From positions 62,001 through 126,000 of the forward strand of contig NZ_QZCF01000008.1 of assembly GCF_003591485.1 (NCBI RefSeq): a stretch of 64,000 nucleotides of DNA. Direction: 5' to 3'. Source of the DNA: Paenibacillus sp. 1011MAR3C5 (GTDB lineage: Bacteria > Bacillota > Bacilli > Paenibacillales > Paenibacillaceae). The position numbers were made by a program, and so were the translations under genes. Each line of letters begins with the position of its first letter. Within the stretch, counting starts at the first letter, position 1. Under the pieces are notes generated by a model that searched no databases, was not told where the DNA came from, and worked only from the letters and a program-made list of their open reading frames with translations. Shown one piece after another: positions 35,733 through 45,095 of this stretch.

Positions 35733-37844
35733 TTATTCTACTTCTGTATATACCTTCACATCGCGAAATTCACTCTCGACCGGACCCAGGCTGCCGAATC
35801 CAAACATGCCTCTTCCAAAGTAACTATCCCGGCATTCCAAAACATTAACGCCATTAATGTCCAGGGCAAAATGCTCTTCGTCCGCGACGAGCCTCATTCG
35901 GTATTCCTCGCCATGCTTCCAATCATACGCCGCGCTGATCAAGCGCTCCTGCCCGAAATCCTCGCGGATGAAGGAAACCTTGCCCGCTCCGTCGAAGCCG
36001 GCCAGATAGTGGCGTTTAATGCCCTGCGCTCGTGTAATAAGCAAGTGACTCTCCCCCGCAATTGGCTTAACCGTCGCTTCCACAATGATTTTCCCTGCAT
36101 AGTAGTTGCCGGAATACGTAGAGCAATCCGTCTCGCTGGCGCCATGCAGCGCCCCATCTTTCAGCTCCCACTTGCCGCGGTGCTGGGCGAATGGCGTGAC
36201 CGAGCCGAACTCCTTGTATTGCTTCGCAAAATCAATCGCATATTCCGCTGCTCCCGTCACATGGAATCGTCCCAGGAACAGGCTGCCGATCGCGCGGTTC
36301 AAGAGCGGGGAATCGCTCTCCAGAATCCAGCCGATCTCATCGATCACAGCTCCATCCGTATCCGGTACAGTAAAGACAACATCCGTCCACGCTCCGCATG
36401 CAGGCGCGAACGAGGCTAGCTTCACATCTTCCTTCGTATGCGTATTGCGCACGTAAGGCGTCAGCGTCAGCGGCTCCCCTTCCCATTGATCGAGATAGAA
36501 CGACGCCGATACTTGCTGGCCCGCAGCGATAAGCGGCGCAAAGGTCGGCTTGTACTTCTCGTCATTGAACTCCTCGCGGCGGTGGAAAGGCTTGAAGTAC
36601 AGCTTGCTGCTGTCGCCCGTTACGAGGCGGTCGAACACCACCTCCAGCGAGCCGCGGCTATTCTTCGTATGCTGCGCGGAATGACGGACGACCGGCGTCT
36701 TGAAGCTGTTGCTGGTACGGAACCCGTGTGTAGAGCCCGGCAGATCGAAGTCGAAGTAGACCTCACCCGGCTTCACACGCTGAGCCAGCTGATCAGGCGC
36801 TTCCACGCCATTCATCCGATAGCCGAGGAGCGCCAGCTCCTTCGAGAACGTCGGAAAATCAACTAGATTGAGATAGCCCGATACGCTTGAAGCGACGATA
36901 AAATCATTGATCGGCTTGCGGTAATGCGCCGGAATGCCTTCCAAACCGGCCATTACGCCCAGTATAGTTCCTACGTTGCCCGCATTGCAATCCGTATCCC
37001 AGCCGCACATCGAAGCAATCTCAACGGTACGCGCGAAGTCTCCTTCGCCATACAGCATCGCCAGCACGCAGACGCCCGCATTCGGAATGATATGGCAGAC
37101 GCCGGTATATTTGTCATAGCCCCAATGCTCATCCAGGTAGTGCCAACAAGCCCGGAAGTCCTCCGGGTTGTCGCGATGGAACTCCATTACGGCATGCACC
37201 ACTTTGGCATAGGTAGAATCCGCCGGAATGACGCTCAGCCCAGCCTCGATGACATCATCGATCGACTTGGTCTCGAATGCCTTGGCAATACAGGCCGCCA
37301 TAAAGCGTGCGCCGTACAGCCCGTTGCCGTCATGAGATACGCTGGCGGCCTTCTCTGCGTAGTCTGCCGCTTTCTGCATATTACCCGGGAACAATAGGCC
37401 CCAGGAATCGATAAAGATCTGGCCGCCAATCTGCTCCGCCATCTCCAGCCCGTTCACCTCGATGGAGCCGGAGCGAGGGGCGGGAATGCCCCTTTGCAAA
37501 TTCAGATAAGCGGTATGCTCGGTGCTGACGTTCTCGCCGCCCCACCAGAACATACCGATGCCTTCCCTGGCGTAGTTCAGCCATGCCTTTCCGACATCGT
37601 CAGGCTCCAGCTCTCGATCGACGGCGTCATCATACAACGCCCGGATAAAGAAGACCGGCCCGTTCGCGTCGTCATCCGCGGAGAATGTCTTGTATTCCTT
37701 CACATAGTTGCGGATATCTCCGTATACATCGCGGATGCGGTCATGCGTCCATACGACAGGCTCGATCGGCGCTCCCAGCCGGATGCCGACATTCATGCCG
37801 AGAAATCCGGCATAAATCATTTCTACATAATTGTTCGGTATCAT
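35733..37844 (-). CDS. ADP-ribosylglycohydrolase-family protein with C-terminal beta domain
   Basis: A protein of about 703 residues. The first 350 residues are an ADP-ribosylglycohydrolase (ARH/DraG) domain: GFLGMNVGIRLGAPIE near the start, the acidic FSADDDANGP, and the metal-site pair in GWDTDCNAGNVG. The second half is beta-rich, and its last 180 residues (WELKDGALHG, LVADEEHFALDING, MFGFGSL) resemble concanavalin-like or 3-keto-disaccharide-hydrolase domains. There is no signal peptide. It probably cleaves an N- or O-ribosyl bond of an imported compound with Mg/Mn help. It is followed by rbsK (45 bp) and preceded by a second ARH gene (72 bp). An alternative GTG start lies at 37853. Confidence 0.82.
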   Translation of the reverse strand: MIPNNYVEMIYAGFLGMNVGIRLGAPIEPVVWTHDRIRDVYGDIRNYVKEYKTFSADDDANGPVFFIRALYDDAVDRELEPDDVGKAWLNYAREGIGMFWWGGENVSTEHTAYLNLQRGIPAPRSGSIEVNGLEMAEQIGGQIFIDSWGLLFPGNMQKAADYAEKAASVSHDGNGLYGARFMAACIAKAFETKSIDDVIEAGLSVIPADSTYAKVVHAVMEFHRDNPEDFRACWHYLDEHWGYDKYTGVCHIIPNAGVCVLAMLYGEGDFARTVEIASMCGWDTDCNAGNVGTILGVMAGLEGIPAHYRKPINDFIVASSVSGYLNLVDFPTFSKELALLGYRMNGVEAPDQLAQRVKPGEVYFDFDLPGSTHGFRTSNSFKTPVVRHSAQHTKNSRGSLEVVFDRLVTGDSSKLYFKPFHRREEFNDEKYKPTFAPLIAAGQQVSASFYLDQWEGEPLTLTPYVRNTHTKEDVKLASFAPACGAWTDVVFTVPDTDGAVIDEIGWILESDSPLLNRAIGSLFLGRFHVTGAAEYAIDFAKQYKEFGSVTPFAQHRGKWELKDGALHGASETDCSTYSGNYYAGKIIVEATVKPIAGESHLLITRAQGIKRHYLAGFDGAGKVSFIREDFGQERLISAAYDWKHGEEYRMRLVADEEHFALDINGVNVLECRDSYFGRGMFGFGSLGPVESEFRDVKVYTEVE

Positions 37845-37916
37845 TGCTCTCACTCCCGTCCCTCTTGCGTTAGCCCAGGCTCTTTGTCTACAGGTGTCAG
37901 CTTCAGCTTCCAGCTA

Positions 37917-39068
37917 CTATTCCAATATGCTTCTCCTTGCTTCGTGCGCGCGGAGATCGTCCTTAATGATGTTCGCCGCCATGTCGCTGAATCGATCTGC
38001 AATGGCGAACAAATCCAGCCGGTTCACCTTGTTCAACTGCTCGATGTCGGACGCTTTGATCACTTCATGACCATACATCGCTCCCAGTATGACGCCAGCC
38101 ATTACGCCGATGGAGTCCGTGTCGCGCCCGGAGTTGACCCCGTCCAGCATGGAGCGGTAATAGTCGCCGTCATTCAGCACGATGAACGCCAGCGCCATCG
38201 GCAGCTCCTCAATCGACCATAGGCGGCTTGGCGTATAATGATTGCTCGGCACGCCTACCTTGTCGATATGACGGCTGACATCGTCGCCCATCGGCGAATA
38301 CTTGAGCATAATCGCCTGGAATTCCGCGATGACCTTGTCCATGTTGTCCCGCTCGGTGCGCAATGCTCTTGCCTTATCCGTCAGTTCCTCGATCGCGGCC
38401 TTCGTACCGTCCTTCGCCAGGCTTACCGCCGTCTCTACGATATCGTCTACCGTCACGCCCGGCTCGAACGCCTTGGCTACACAGGCGGCGAGCACGCCCG
38501 CCGCCTCCAGTCCGTAGCTGACCTGATGACCCATGGCGAATAGGATCGCTTCATCATAGGCCGCCTTCGGATGCCCCGCATTCACGATGCCGATGGGGGC
38601 GATATACATCGCCGCCCCGCAGTTCACCATGTTGCCTATGCCGCCTTCTCTCGGATCGCAGTTGGCGAGCACATGGCGCATGAAGATATATTTTTCCGGA
38701 TAGAAAAGCCGGTCTATAATGTATGTCTCCTGATTCAGCTCCGGCACGAACGTCTTCCGGAAGGCAATCTCCTTTACGAACTCATTGCCCATGTCGTAGG
38801 CGTCCAGATGGCGGCCTTCCGTCATATAGACATTAATCAGCGCAACCGTCATGAGCGTATCGTCGGTCACAATGCCGTCGCCCCTCACTCGCCCAAGCCG
38901 GACGTCTGCGGGCAGGTCCATCTTATGCCAGCGGGTCATGATCGACTCCACTCTGCCATACTGCGACTTGATCCCCTCATAGGTCAGCTTCTCGATCGGC
39001 GCTCCCATTGCGTCGCCCAGCGCGGTCGATGCGACCACGCCTCTCACTCGGTCACGAAACGAAGTCAT
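37917..39068 (-). CDS. ADP-ribosylglycohydrolase-family protein
   Basis: A 383-residue single-domain ARH/DraG relative. The metal-binding motifs are complete: GDAMGAPIE with the conserved early Asp, VTDDTLMTVAL, and SGRDTDSIGVMAG near residue 325. It is longer than DraG (about 300). It follows the binding-protein gene by 12 bp and precedes the larger ARH gene. Two ARH paralogues in one sugar-transport operon ending in ribokinase suggest successive or alternative cleavage of ribosylated substrates. Removal of ADP-ribose from proteins is the best-known role of the family but fits this operon less well. Confidence 0.85.
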   Translation of the reverse strand: MTSFRDRVRGVVASTALGDAMGAPIEKLTYEGIKSQYGRVESIMTRWHKMDLPADVRLGRVRGDGIVTDDTLMTVALINVYMTEGRHLDAYDMGNEFVKEIAFRKTFVPELNQETYIIDRLFYPEKYIFMRHVLANCDPREGGIGNMVNCGAAMYIAPIGIVNAGHPKAAYDEAILFAMGHQVSYGLEAAGVLAACVAKAFEPGVTVDDIVETAVSLAKDGTKAAIEELTDKARALRTERDNMDKVIAEFQAIMLKYSPMGDDVSRHIDKVGVPSNHYTPSRLWSIEELPMALAFIVLNDGDYYRSMLDGVNSGRDTDSIGVMAGVILGAMYGHEVIKASDIEQLNKVNRLDLFAIADRFSDMAANIIKDDLRAHEARRSILE

Positions 39069-39080
39069 GGCATTAGCTCC

Positions 39081-40580
39081 TTACTTGATGTTTTCGTTGG
39101 CGTATTTTGTAATGTCTGTTCCGCCGGCTGCGTTCCAAGCTTCTACGAACTTGTCGAACTCGGACAGATTTTTCTTGCCGGTAATGAAGTCGGTTGCGTA
39201 TTCCTTGTACAGGTTGTTCATCGCATCCCAGTTCGCAATGAATTGCTCTGGAATGATGAAGTTATTGTCTTCTGTATAGAAGTCAGATGCAGCCTGCAGC
39301 GAGCTTGAACCCGGTTCGCCCAGCAATGGCGTCTTCAGCGGAGTTTCGGATTTCATCTCCAGCGGCTCCCAGAAGCGCGCATACCATTCGCTGTAGTACT
39401 TGTCATTCAGCTCGATCTGGCCGTCAACCACGGTGTAGTGCTCGTTCTCAAAGCCGAGTCGGTCGAGCATTTGGCCTTTCGGGCTAGCCAGGTAATCGAA
39501 TACTTGGAACGCTACGTCCTTATGCTTCGATTGCGAAGAGATGGCCAGACCTCTGGATTCCTTCGTCACATCCGTTGCACCGAAGCCTTGCGCTTCGCCT
39601 TTCGCTGGCGGCAATACAACCAGCTTCGCGCCGTCGCCGTTCAGCTCTGTCATTCTGCCGTCATACAGGTCGATGATTTTGCCCGCTGTGCCAGTAATGA
39701 CAGCCGCATCGCCCTTGTAGAACGCATCTTCCTTCGTATCCCATTGCTTCGTGATGAATTGCGGGTCCAGCAGCCCTTCGTTGTACAGCTTATTGTAGAA
39801 GGCGAGCTTTTCTTTTTCATTTTGCGAAACTTTGGAATACTCGTACGTACCGTCTTCCTTCTTCAGCCAAGTGGTATCCAGGCCGAATGCAGAGTTGAAG
39901 ATGAAGTTGATCTCAGCGATATCGCCAGCAGCGGTCAGCGCATAGCCAGGCTTGTCGCCGCCAGGCTTCTTCTCGACCAATTCCTTAAAGAAAGCATAGT
40001 AGTTGTCGACTGTCGGGTTCTCAAGCAATGCCTTAGAGCTGTCCATCGCGTTCAGCCAATCCTCGCGCACGACCGGCGTCTTCGACGCAAGCGGCTTGAT
40101 CCACATCAGGTACGGATAACTCGCCATTCTGGTTGCGTTATGCGGCTCGATGATGTCTTTGACATACTTGGATTTTTCGATATATGGCGTCAGATCCTCC
40201 AGCAGTCCTTGCTCGGAGATCTGTTGGTCGCCGCCTTGGAAGTAGATCACATCAGGGATTGTGCCGCCCAGTAGAAGCAGGTTCAGGTTTTCGGCATAGC
40301 TGCCTTGCGCCAGATCGACCAGCTCGAACTTCACGTCCAGCCCTTCGTCCTCCTTAAGCGCTTTCTCTAATGTCTCGAAAAATTTGACGGAAACCGGGTT
40401 GGCCGTACCTTCGTCTTTGTATACGATCTTCAGCGTAACAGGATCTGCGCTTGGATTCGGTGAAGCGGTTCCGGGTTCATTCGACGGTTGGTTGCTGCCA
40501 GGCGAGTTTGAGTTGGAGCTGCATGCGGCAATAACCGTTACCAGCATTGCAATGATGAGTACCAGGCTTACTTTTTTCAT
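39081..40580 (-). CDS. Extracellular solute-binding lipoprotein
   Basis: A 499-residue family 1-type binding protein. The signal peptide ends in VIAACSS, so Cys20 would be lipidated, followed by an Asn/Pro/Ser-rich tether to about residue 45. Size and operon place resemble LplA/YtcQ proteins that deliver complex sugars to LplB/YtcP permeases. The cargo is unknown; the ARH and ribokinase genes suggest a ribosyl-containing glycoside. GGGGAGA lies before the ATG. Confidence 0.92.
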   Translation of the reverse strand: MKKVSLVLIIAMLVTVIAACSSNSNSPGSNQPSNEPGTASPNPSADPVTLKIVYKDEGTANPVSVKFFETLEKALKEDEGLDVKFELVDLAQGSYAENLNLLLLGGTIPDVIYFQGGDQQISEQGLLEDLTPYIEKSKYVKDIIEPHNATRMASYPYLMWIKPLASKTPVVREDWLNAMDSSKALLENPTVDNYYAFFKELVEKKPGGDKPGYALTAAGDIAEINFIFNSAFGLDTTWLKKEDGTYEYSKVSQNEKEKLAFYNKLYNEGLLDPQFITKQWDTKEDAFYKGDAAVITGTAGKIIDLYDGRMTELNGDGAKLVVLPPAKGEAQGFGATDVTKESRGLAISSQSKHKDVAFQVFDYLASPKGQMLDRLGFENEHYTVVDGQIELNDKYYSEWYARFWEPLEMKSETPLKTPLLGEPGSSSLQAASDFYTEDNNFIIPEQFIANWDAMNNLYKEYATDFITGKKNLSEFDKFVEAWNAAGGTDITKYANENIK

Positions 40581-40642
40581 GGTTGATTCTCCCCTTTAAT
40601 AAATTGGCACTTCCATTCCTGCTTTCGCAGTGTCTTCCCGAG

Positions 40643-41518
40643 CTAATCCTTCACCCCTCCTTCAAGCGCTCCTTTCGCGTAATACTTCAGAATAAACGGA
40701 TATAGGATCAGCAGCGGCACAATCGCAATCATAATCGTACCGGCCTGCAGGGAAGCAAAGTCAAAGGTAACGGAGCTGTCGAACAGATTGTTCTGGTTGC
40801 CGATGATGGACGTATTGTCCTTCCGGACAACGAACTGTCTCAATACCACCTGCAGCGGCCACTTGCTTGGCTCGGAGATATAGATGGTGGCCCGGAAATA
40901 TTCGTTCCAGCGGAATACACCGTAGAACAGACCCATCGTTGCAAGTCCCGGCTTGGATAATGGCAGCAGGATTCTAGTATACATGCGGAAGTGACCCGCT
41001 CCGTCAATCCGTGCCGCCTCCATGATTTCCTCCGGAATGTCCTGGAAGAACCGCATGAGGATGAACAAGTAGTACACGTTCACGGCTTTGTACAGGATGA
41101 GCGCCGTCAGCTTGTTCATGAGTCCAAGGTCCTTCACCAGCAAGTATTCCGGAATGAGCCCCGGCTCGAATACCATGATGACGATCAGGAAGAGCAGCAC
41201 CAGCTTCTTCCCGATAAAGTTCGTTCTAGCGAGCACATACGCCGCCATCGATGTCAGTATCAGGTTAAGCAGCGTGCCGGCGCCCGTGATCCAGACCGAA
41301 TTAACAATACTGCCCGTAATAAGCGGATTGGACAGGAGCAGCTCGTAGTTCATCAGTGAGAAGCCCTTCGGAATAATGTCGAGGCCGCTCATCAGATGGG
41401 CTCTTCCAGGCGCCGTCAAGGACAGCGCCAGCAGGTTCAGGATCGGAACCAGCACGGCGAGCGTGGACAGAAACAGAATGACGTAGATGATAATTTTGGA
41501 TAGTTCCAGTCGTCTCAT
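40643..41518 (-). CDS. ABC transporter permease (YtcP/MalG-like)
   Basis: A 291-residue permease with six hydrophobic segments and the EAA loop EIMEAARIDGAGHFRMYTRI. It pairs with the LplB-like permease encoded 15 bp upstream and receives substrate from the lipoprotein at 39081-40580. No ATPase gene is present in the operon, so a shared MsmK-type ATPase is expected. Confidence 0.93.
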   Translation of the reverse strand: MRRLELSKIIIYVILFLSTLAVLVPILNLLALSLTAPGRAHLMSGLDIIPKGFSLMNYELLLSNPLITGSIVNSVWITGAGTLLNLILTSMAAYVLARTNFIGKKLVLLFLIVIMVFEPGLIPEYLLVKDLGLMNKLTALILYKAVNVYYLFILMRFFQDIPEEIMEAARIDGAGHFRMYTRILLPLSKPGLATMGLFYGVFRWNEYFRATIYISEPSKWPLQVVLRQFVVRKDNTSIIGNQNNLFDSSVTFDFASLQAGTIMIAIVPLLILYPFILKYYAKGALEGGVKD

Positions 41519-41533
41519 TGCATAGTCCCTCCT

Positions 41534-42427
41534 TTACCAGACGCCTTTGCCCGAGATGCGTTTTGAGATGAAATGCGTGCCGAGAATAAGCACGATACCG
41601 ATCACGCCTTTGAACAAGCTGGCTGCCGTCGCATAAGCGAACTGGCCGTTGCCGATACCGATCCGGTATACGTACGTATCCAAAATATCGACGACGCTGA
41701 TGACGGAATCGTTCATGAAGTTAAAAACTTGGTCAAAGCCCGCATTCATGAAGAAGCCCAGATTCAGAATGAAGACGGTTACAATTGTGCTGTATAGATG
41801 TGGAAGCGTAATGAATGTCATCTGCTGGAGCCTTGTTGCTCCGTCGATCTTCGCCGCTTCGTACAGCCCCGGGCTGATCTTCATGATCGCCGCGAGATAG
41901 ATGATGGAATCCCAGCCGGCGCTTCTCCAAATCTCTGACACGACGAACACCCAGCGAATATGGTCTTTGCTTGTCATATAGTCGACGGACGGAAGGCCGA
42001 AGAAATTGCCGATCAGGTTCACGCCGCCCTCAGTCGGATTCAGCAAGCTGATCCATATACCCGCAATGACAACCCAAGATAGGAAGTGGGGCAGGTAAAC
42101 GACGGACTGCACGTACTTCCGGTACTTCGAGCTGCGCACCTCGTTGATCAGAAGCGACATGGCGATCGGGATCGGAAAGACGAAGATGATTTTCATCAAG
42201 CTGATGATGATCGTATTCTGCATCACCGACGTGAAGGCTGGAGAGCTGAACAAGACGTTGAAGTGCTTCCAGCCGACCCAGACATGATCGCCAAGGATGC
42301 GGTAATCCTGGAATGCCAGCTTCATGCCGTACAACGGTATAAGATGAAAAATGACAAAGTAAAGCATGGGCAAAGCGAGCATGGCATACAGCACCCAATC
42401 CTGCCGCATGCGTCTTAGAGCTTTCAT
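41534..42427 (-). CDS. ABC transporter permease (LplB-like)
   Basis: A 297-residue permease of the LplB type: N-terminal MLALPMLYFVIFHLIPLYG, six hydrophobic segments, and the EAA loop GLYEAAKIDGATRLQQMTFI. The ATG is 2 bp after the DUF4387 stop codon, so translation is coupled. It forms the channel with the next permease. Confidence 0.93.
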   Translation of the reverse strand: MKALRRMRQDWVLYAMLALPMLYFVIFHLIPLYGMKLAFQDYRILGDHVWVGWKHFNVLFSSPAFTSVMQNTIIISLMKIIFVFPIPIAMSLLINEVRSSKYRKYVQSVVYLPHFLSWVVIAGIWISLLNPTEGGVNLIGNFFGLPSVDYMTSKDHIRWVFVVSEIWRSAGWDSIIYLAAIMKISPGLYEAAKIDGATRLQQMTFITLPHLYSTIVTVFILNLGFFMNAGFDQVFNFMNDSVISVVDILDTYVYRIGIGNGQFAYATAASLFKGVIGIVLILGTHFISKRISGKGVW

Positions 42428-42429
42428 GT

Positions 42430-42756
42430 CTATCCCTCCCTCGCGGTGTCGATGGCAAGCATCATAAGAGGCGCATGCTGCTGGGCGCCGTATACGTCAC
42501 GATCGCCGACCGTACCGGACGAAATGTCTCGGGAAATGGTAATCTTGAAGCCAAGCGCCTGATCGAAAAAGACCAGATGGTGAATCTGCTCCTCCGTAAT
42601 GCCGTACAGCTCGCAGACGGTTTCCTTCGTGATGCGTCCGGATGCCTTCACCATTCGGTAATTCTCTTCGGAATCGAACAATACGTCTAATGTGAGCTCG
42701 AAGGGGCCGGAGTTTTTGCTCCTCAGCACCTTCGCAAGCTGGCCGAGTTGGGTCAC
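42430..42756 (-). CDS. DUF4387 family protein
   Basis: A 108-residue soluble protein matching DUF4387, whose members are encoded immediately after AtuA-like (DUF1446) proteins; here the GTG start overlaps the AtuA stop (GTGA). It contains a central segment typical of the family (SKNSGPFELTLDVLF near the start, FKITISRDISSGTVGDRDVYG near the end). The pair probably forms one enzyme or complex; the reaction is unknown. It joins the AtuA gene to the ABC transporter genes in one message. Confidence 0.8.
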   Translation of the reverse strand: MTQLGQLAKVLRSKNSGPFELTLDVLFDSEENYRMVKASGRITKETVCELYGITEEQIHHLVFFDQALGFKITISRDISSGTVGDRDVYGAQQHAPLMMLAIDTAREG

Positions 42757-44129
42757 GGTCTATCCTCTCCTAATTGAAACTCAATCCGCTCGATGCGGAA
42801 GCTTTCCTTGCTCATCTCCATCAAGTGGTATACCGAAAACTCGTACACCGGGCCAAACTCGATATCGCTTGGCGCGAACGGGAAGGCCAGATTGCCTGCC
42901 GTCGACTTCCGTCCTTCGTAGCCGTAATGCAGGAAGGTGGACCGGACGGTGGCGCATAGGCTACTCGCGAGCTCCTGCGTCTTCGCGACCACCTCGAACA
43001 TGACGCCGACTTCATGGCCGCGGAACGTCTCGGGCTCTTTGTCCCCCAGCACGCCGTTCACGCCGTAATTATAGAAATGAATGCTGTAATCGGATACAGG
43101 AATGTCGTTGTAATAGTCCTGCGCGCCTTGCTTCACCAGCGCCTCTATTTCCTCCAGCTTGCCGATTAGAATCGGATCGCGAATGCCGGCCACGACGAAG
43201 GTGCGATAAGCGACCAGCCTGGCGCCTTCCAGCTTGATCTTGTAGGTCTCGGCCGGGATGTACCGGCTGCCCGTTACCCGTACGACGCCTTCCTCTTGCT
43301 CCTCGAACCGGCAATGCTCCAGATCGAGCGTGAAGCCCGGCCCATGCAGGATGTAAGGATGCTCTTTCTCGTAAAAGGTATGGGCCGCCACGCTCGTCGG
43401 GCTGCACTTCCGCGCCGGATTCAGCGATTGCACCAGGAACGCATCTTCGGTAATGGTGCCGAGAATGCTGTCCTTGGTCGTGCCAGGCTCTGCGCATAAC
43501 GCACCGCATTCCAGGATTTTGCCCAAATGATAAGAGAGCCCCGGGTCCTTGCCGTGGTAGATGCCGATTGCCGCGAACGGCGATGGATCATAAGCGCGGC
43601 CGCATACGATGATATCCGCACCTTGGCGCAGCGCCTCCACGATCGGCTCATGGCCCATCTGGGCAACGATACTGTTCGTCTCGCAAATCGCCGCTTCATC
43701 GAGCGGAGGAATGTTGGGGCTTAGGGTGTGGATACGCCCCTCGCGGGTCGCCTGCAACACTTCCTCCTGCGTAAAGTCCGCCCAGATGACGGAAATTCTC
43801 GCCTGTAAGTCCCTCTCCTGCAATATTTCCTGTATAATGTCAAGCGTCCAGTTCACATGCTTCGCTGCGCCCGAGCCTCCAGCCGATCCAATAATAATCG
43901 GGATGCCCCGGGGAACCCCGCTGGCAATCATAATGTCCAGGTCTTTCTTGGCCGCGCGCTTGCTGACAATAGATACGCCAGCGCCCAGCTTGTGCGGACC
44001 TGCGTCTGTCGATCCGGCATCGACGACGATGCCGTGAATCTGCTGTTCCATGCCTCTTAAAAAGGATTGCTCCGGGAATCCATACCCCAGCATGCCGCAT
44101 GGCGATAAAATCCGAATGTCTGTGTTCAT
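42753..44129 (-). CDS. AtuA-like protein (DUF1446, acyclic terpene utilisation family)
   Basis: A 458-residue cytoplasmic protein of the AtuA/DUF1446 family. Characteristic parts are the N-terminal SPCGMLGYGF, VDAGSTDAGP, IIGSAGGSGAAKH, ETNSIVAQMGHEP, DIIVCGRAYDPSPFAA and HLGKILECGALCAEPG. The family was named from Pseudomonas terpene catabolism, but members also occur in many organic-acid operons and the reaction is not established. The ATG at 44129 is set by AGAGGG at 7 bp. It is the first gene of the operon, downstream of a GntR operator at 44178-44194. Confidence 0.85.
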   Translation of the reverse strand: MNTDIRILSPCGMLGYGFPEQSFLRGMEQQIHGIVVDAGSTDAGPHKLGAGVSIVSKRAAKKDLDIMIASGVPRGIPIIIGSAGGSGAAKHVNWTLDIIQEILQERDLQARISVIWADFTQEEVLQATREGRIHTLSPNIPPLDEAAICETNSIVAQMGHEPIVEALRQGADIIVCGRAYDPSPFAAIGIYHGKDPGLSYHLGKILECGALCAEPGTTKDSILGTITEDAFLVQSLNPARKCSPTSVAAHTFYEKEHPYILHGPGFTLDLEHCRFEEQEEGVVRVTGSRYIPAETYKIKLEGARLVAYRTFVVAGIRDPILIGKLEEIEALVKQGAQDYYNDIPVSDYSIHFYNYGVNGVLGDKEPETFRGHEVGVMFEVVAKTQELASSLCATVRSTFLHYGYEGRKSTAGNLAFPFAPSDIEFGPVYEFSVYHLMEMSKESFRIERIEFQLGEDRP

Positions 44130-44177
44130 GTGCAATCCCTCTTTTATGCTTCGTATTCATTCATGCCATATTTGGAT

Positions 44178-44194
44178 AATTGGGTGATCCAATT
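44178..44194. promoter_or_regulatory. GntR operator before the AtuA-ABC-ARH operon
   Basis: AATTGGGTGATCCAATT, with AATTGG/CCAATT arms around GTGAT, lies between the gntR stop codon and the atuA-like start. It is one of three copies in the region. Confidence 0.8.
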
Positions 44195-44223
44195 AAATGA
44201 AGTGAGGGCAATATTTCCCTCGC

Positions 44224-44922
44224 TCAAGCATGAACGTAGTTTTTCTGAATGTTCTCCTTAACCTTGCCCAGATGATGAAGCAGAGCAAGCTTGGCTTTGA
44301 CGGAGTCGCGTTCCTTAATTGCCTGCACAATAAGCAGATGCTCCTCGTACACTTCGCTCTTGCGGCCCGGAATCTTCGCCGTCTTGCTTAACGTTCGTTG
44401 CAGCAAATCCATATGCAGCTCAATCATGTTGACCAATACAACGTTATGGGTCGCCTTGGCGATAGACAAGTGGAACGCCTGATCCGGCTTGGAGCGGTCT
44501 TCGCTCTCCTGATCGATCTGTCCCCACTTCTCAAACGCCGCTTCGATCTCCTCGATATCCTCCGCTGTGGCGCGCTTCGCCGCCAGCTCGACAATTCCCG
44601 TCTCGAACAACTCCCTGGCTTCAAGCAGCTCCATAATCGTCGCCCGCTCAATATTGTCCATAATGCGATTCTTGTCTTCCGCAACATCGAGCGCCTTGCT
44701 GAGGAATCTTCCCCCGCCTGGCTTGGCGTCAATCAAGCCCTCACGCTCCAGAATGCGGAACGCCTCGCGCAGCGTCCCACGGCTGATGCCGAACGCCTGG
44801 GCCAATTCCCTCTCTGTCGGCAGCACATCGCCCGGAGTCAGGTTTCCTTCAAGAATGAGGTTTTTGATCTGCTCAATGACATCCTCGTACACCCTATGGT
44901 ATTTAATCCGTTTAATCGTCAT
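44224..44922 (-). CDS. GntR-family regulator, FadR/FCD type
   Basis: A 232-residue regulator: an N-terminal winged helix (about 8-75, with PTERELAQAFGISRGTLREAFRIL split across the HTH) and a helical FCD ligand domain (about 90-225) with conserved acidic and His residues (RELFETGIVELAAKRA, FHLSIAKATHN) that usually hold a metal and an organic acid ligand. It lies in front of the AtuA operon in the same direction, with its own promoter. Three copies of one palindrome occur before the operon, before gntR itself, and before the esterase gene on the other strand. Confidence 0.92.
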   Translation of the reverse strand: MTIKRIKYHRVYEDVIEQIKNLILEGNLTPGDVLPTERELAQAFGISRGTLREAFRILEREGLIDAKPGGGRFLSKALDVAEDKNRIMDNIERATIMELLEARELFETGIVELAAKRATAEDIEEIEAAFEKWGQIDQESEDRSKPDQAFHLSIAKATHNVVLVNMIELHMDLLQRTLSKTAKIPGRKSEVYEEHLLIVQAIKERDSVKAKLALLHHLGKVKENIQKNYVHA

Positions 44923-44969
44923 ATGAATATCCTCTCACTTCGTAATGCACCTTGCGGCGGTTGGTCCAT

Positions 44970-44986
44970 AATTGGATCACCCAATT
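44970..44986. promoter_or_regulatory. GntR operator before gntR (autoregulation)
   Basis: AATTGGATCACCCAATT is the exact reverse complement of the other two copies. It lies just downstream of the gntR -10 box, suited to repression. Confidence 0.8.
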
Positions 44987-44998
44987 AACCGCAACACT

Positions 44999-45028
44999 AG
45001 AATAAACGCTCCTCGCCCATCGTGTCAA
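44999..45028 (-). promoter_or_regulatory. gntR promoter
   Basis: On the minus strand TTGACA is followed after 18 bp by TATTCT; the operator follows within 15 bp. Confidence 0.5.
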
Positions 45029-45055
45029 GTTAAAATATAGCGCTTTCATTTCATG

Positions 45056-45084
45056 TTGACAGGAGATATTCGCCATATTAGTAT
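45056..45084 (+). promoter_or_regulatory. Promoter of the SLH esterase gene
   Basis: TTGACA and TAGTAT are separated by 17 bp. The third operator copy lies 11 bp downstream, over the likely transcript start. Confidence 0.55.
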
Positions 45085-45095
45085 AGTAATCGGAC

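Noticed and set aside
34776..36419. 547-codon plus-strand frame
   Set aside because: Antisense shadow of rbsK and the large ARH gene; Arg-rich, no ribosome binding site, crosses two well-supported genes.
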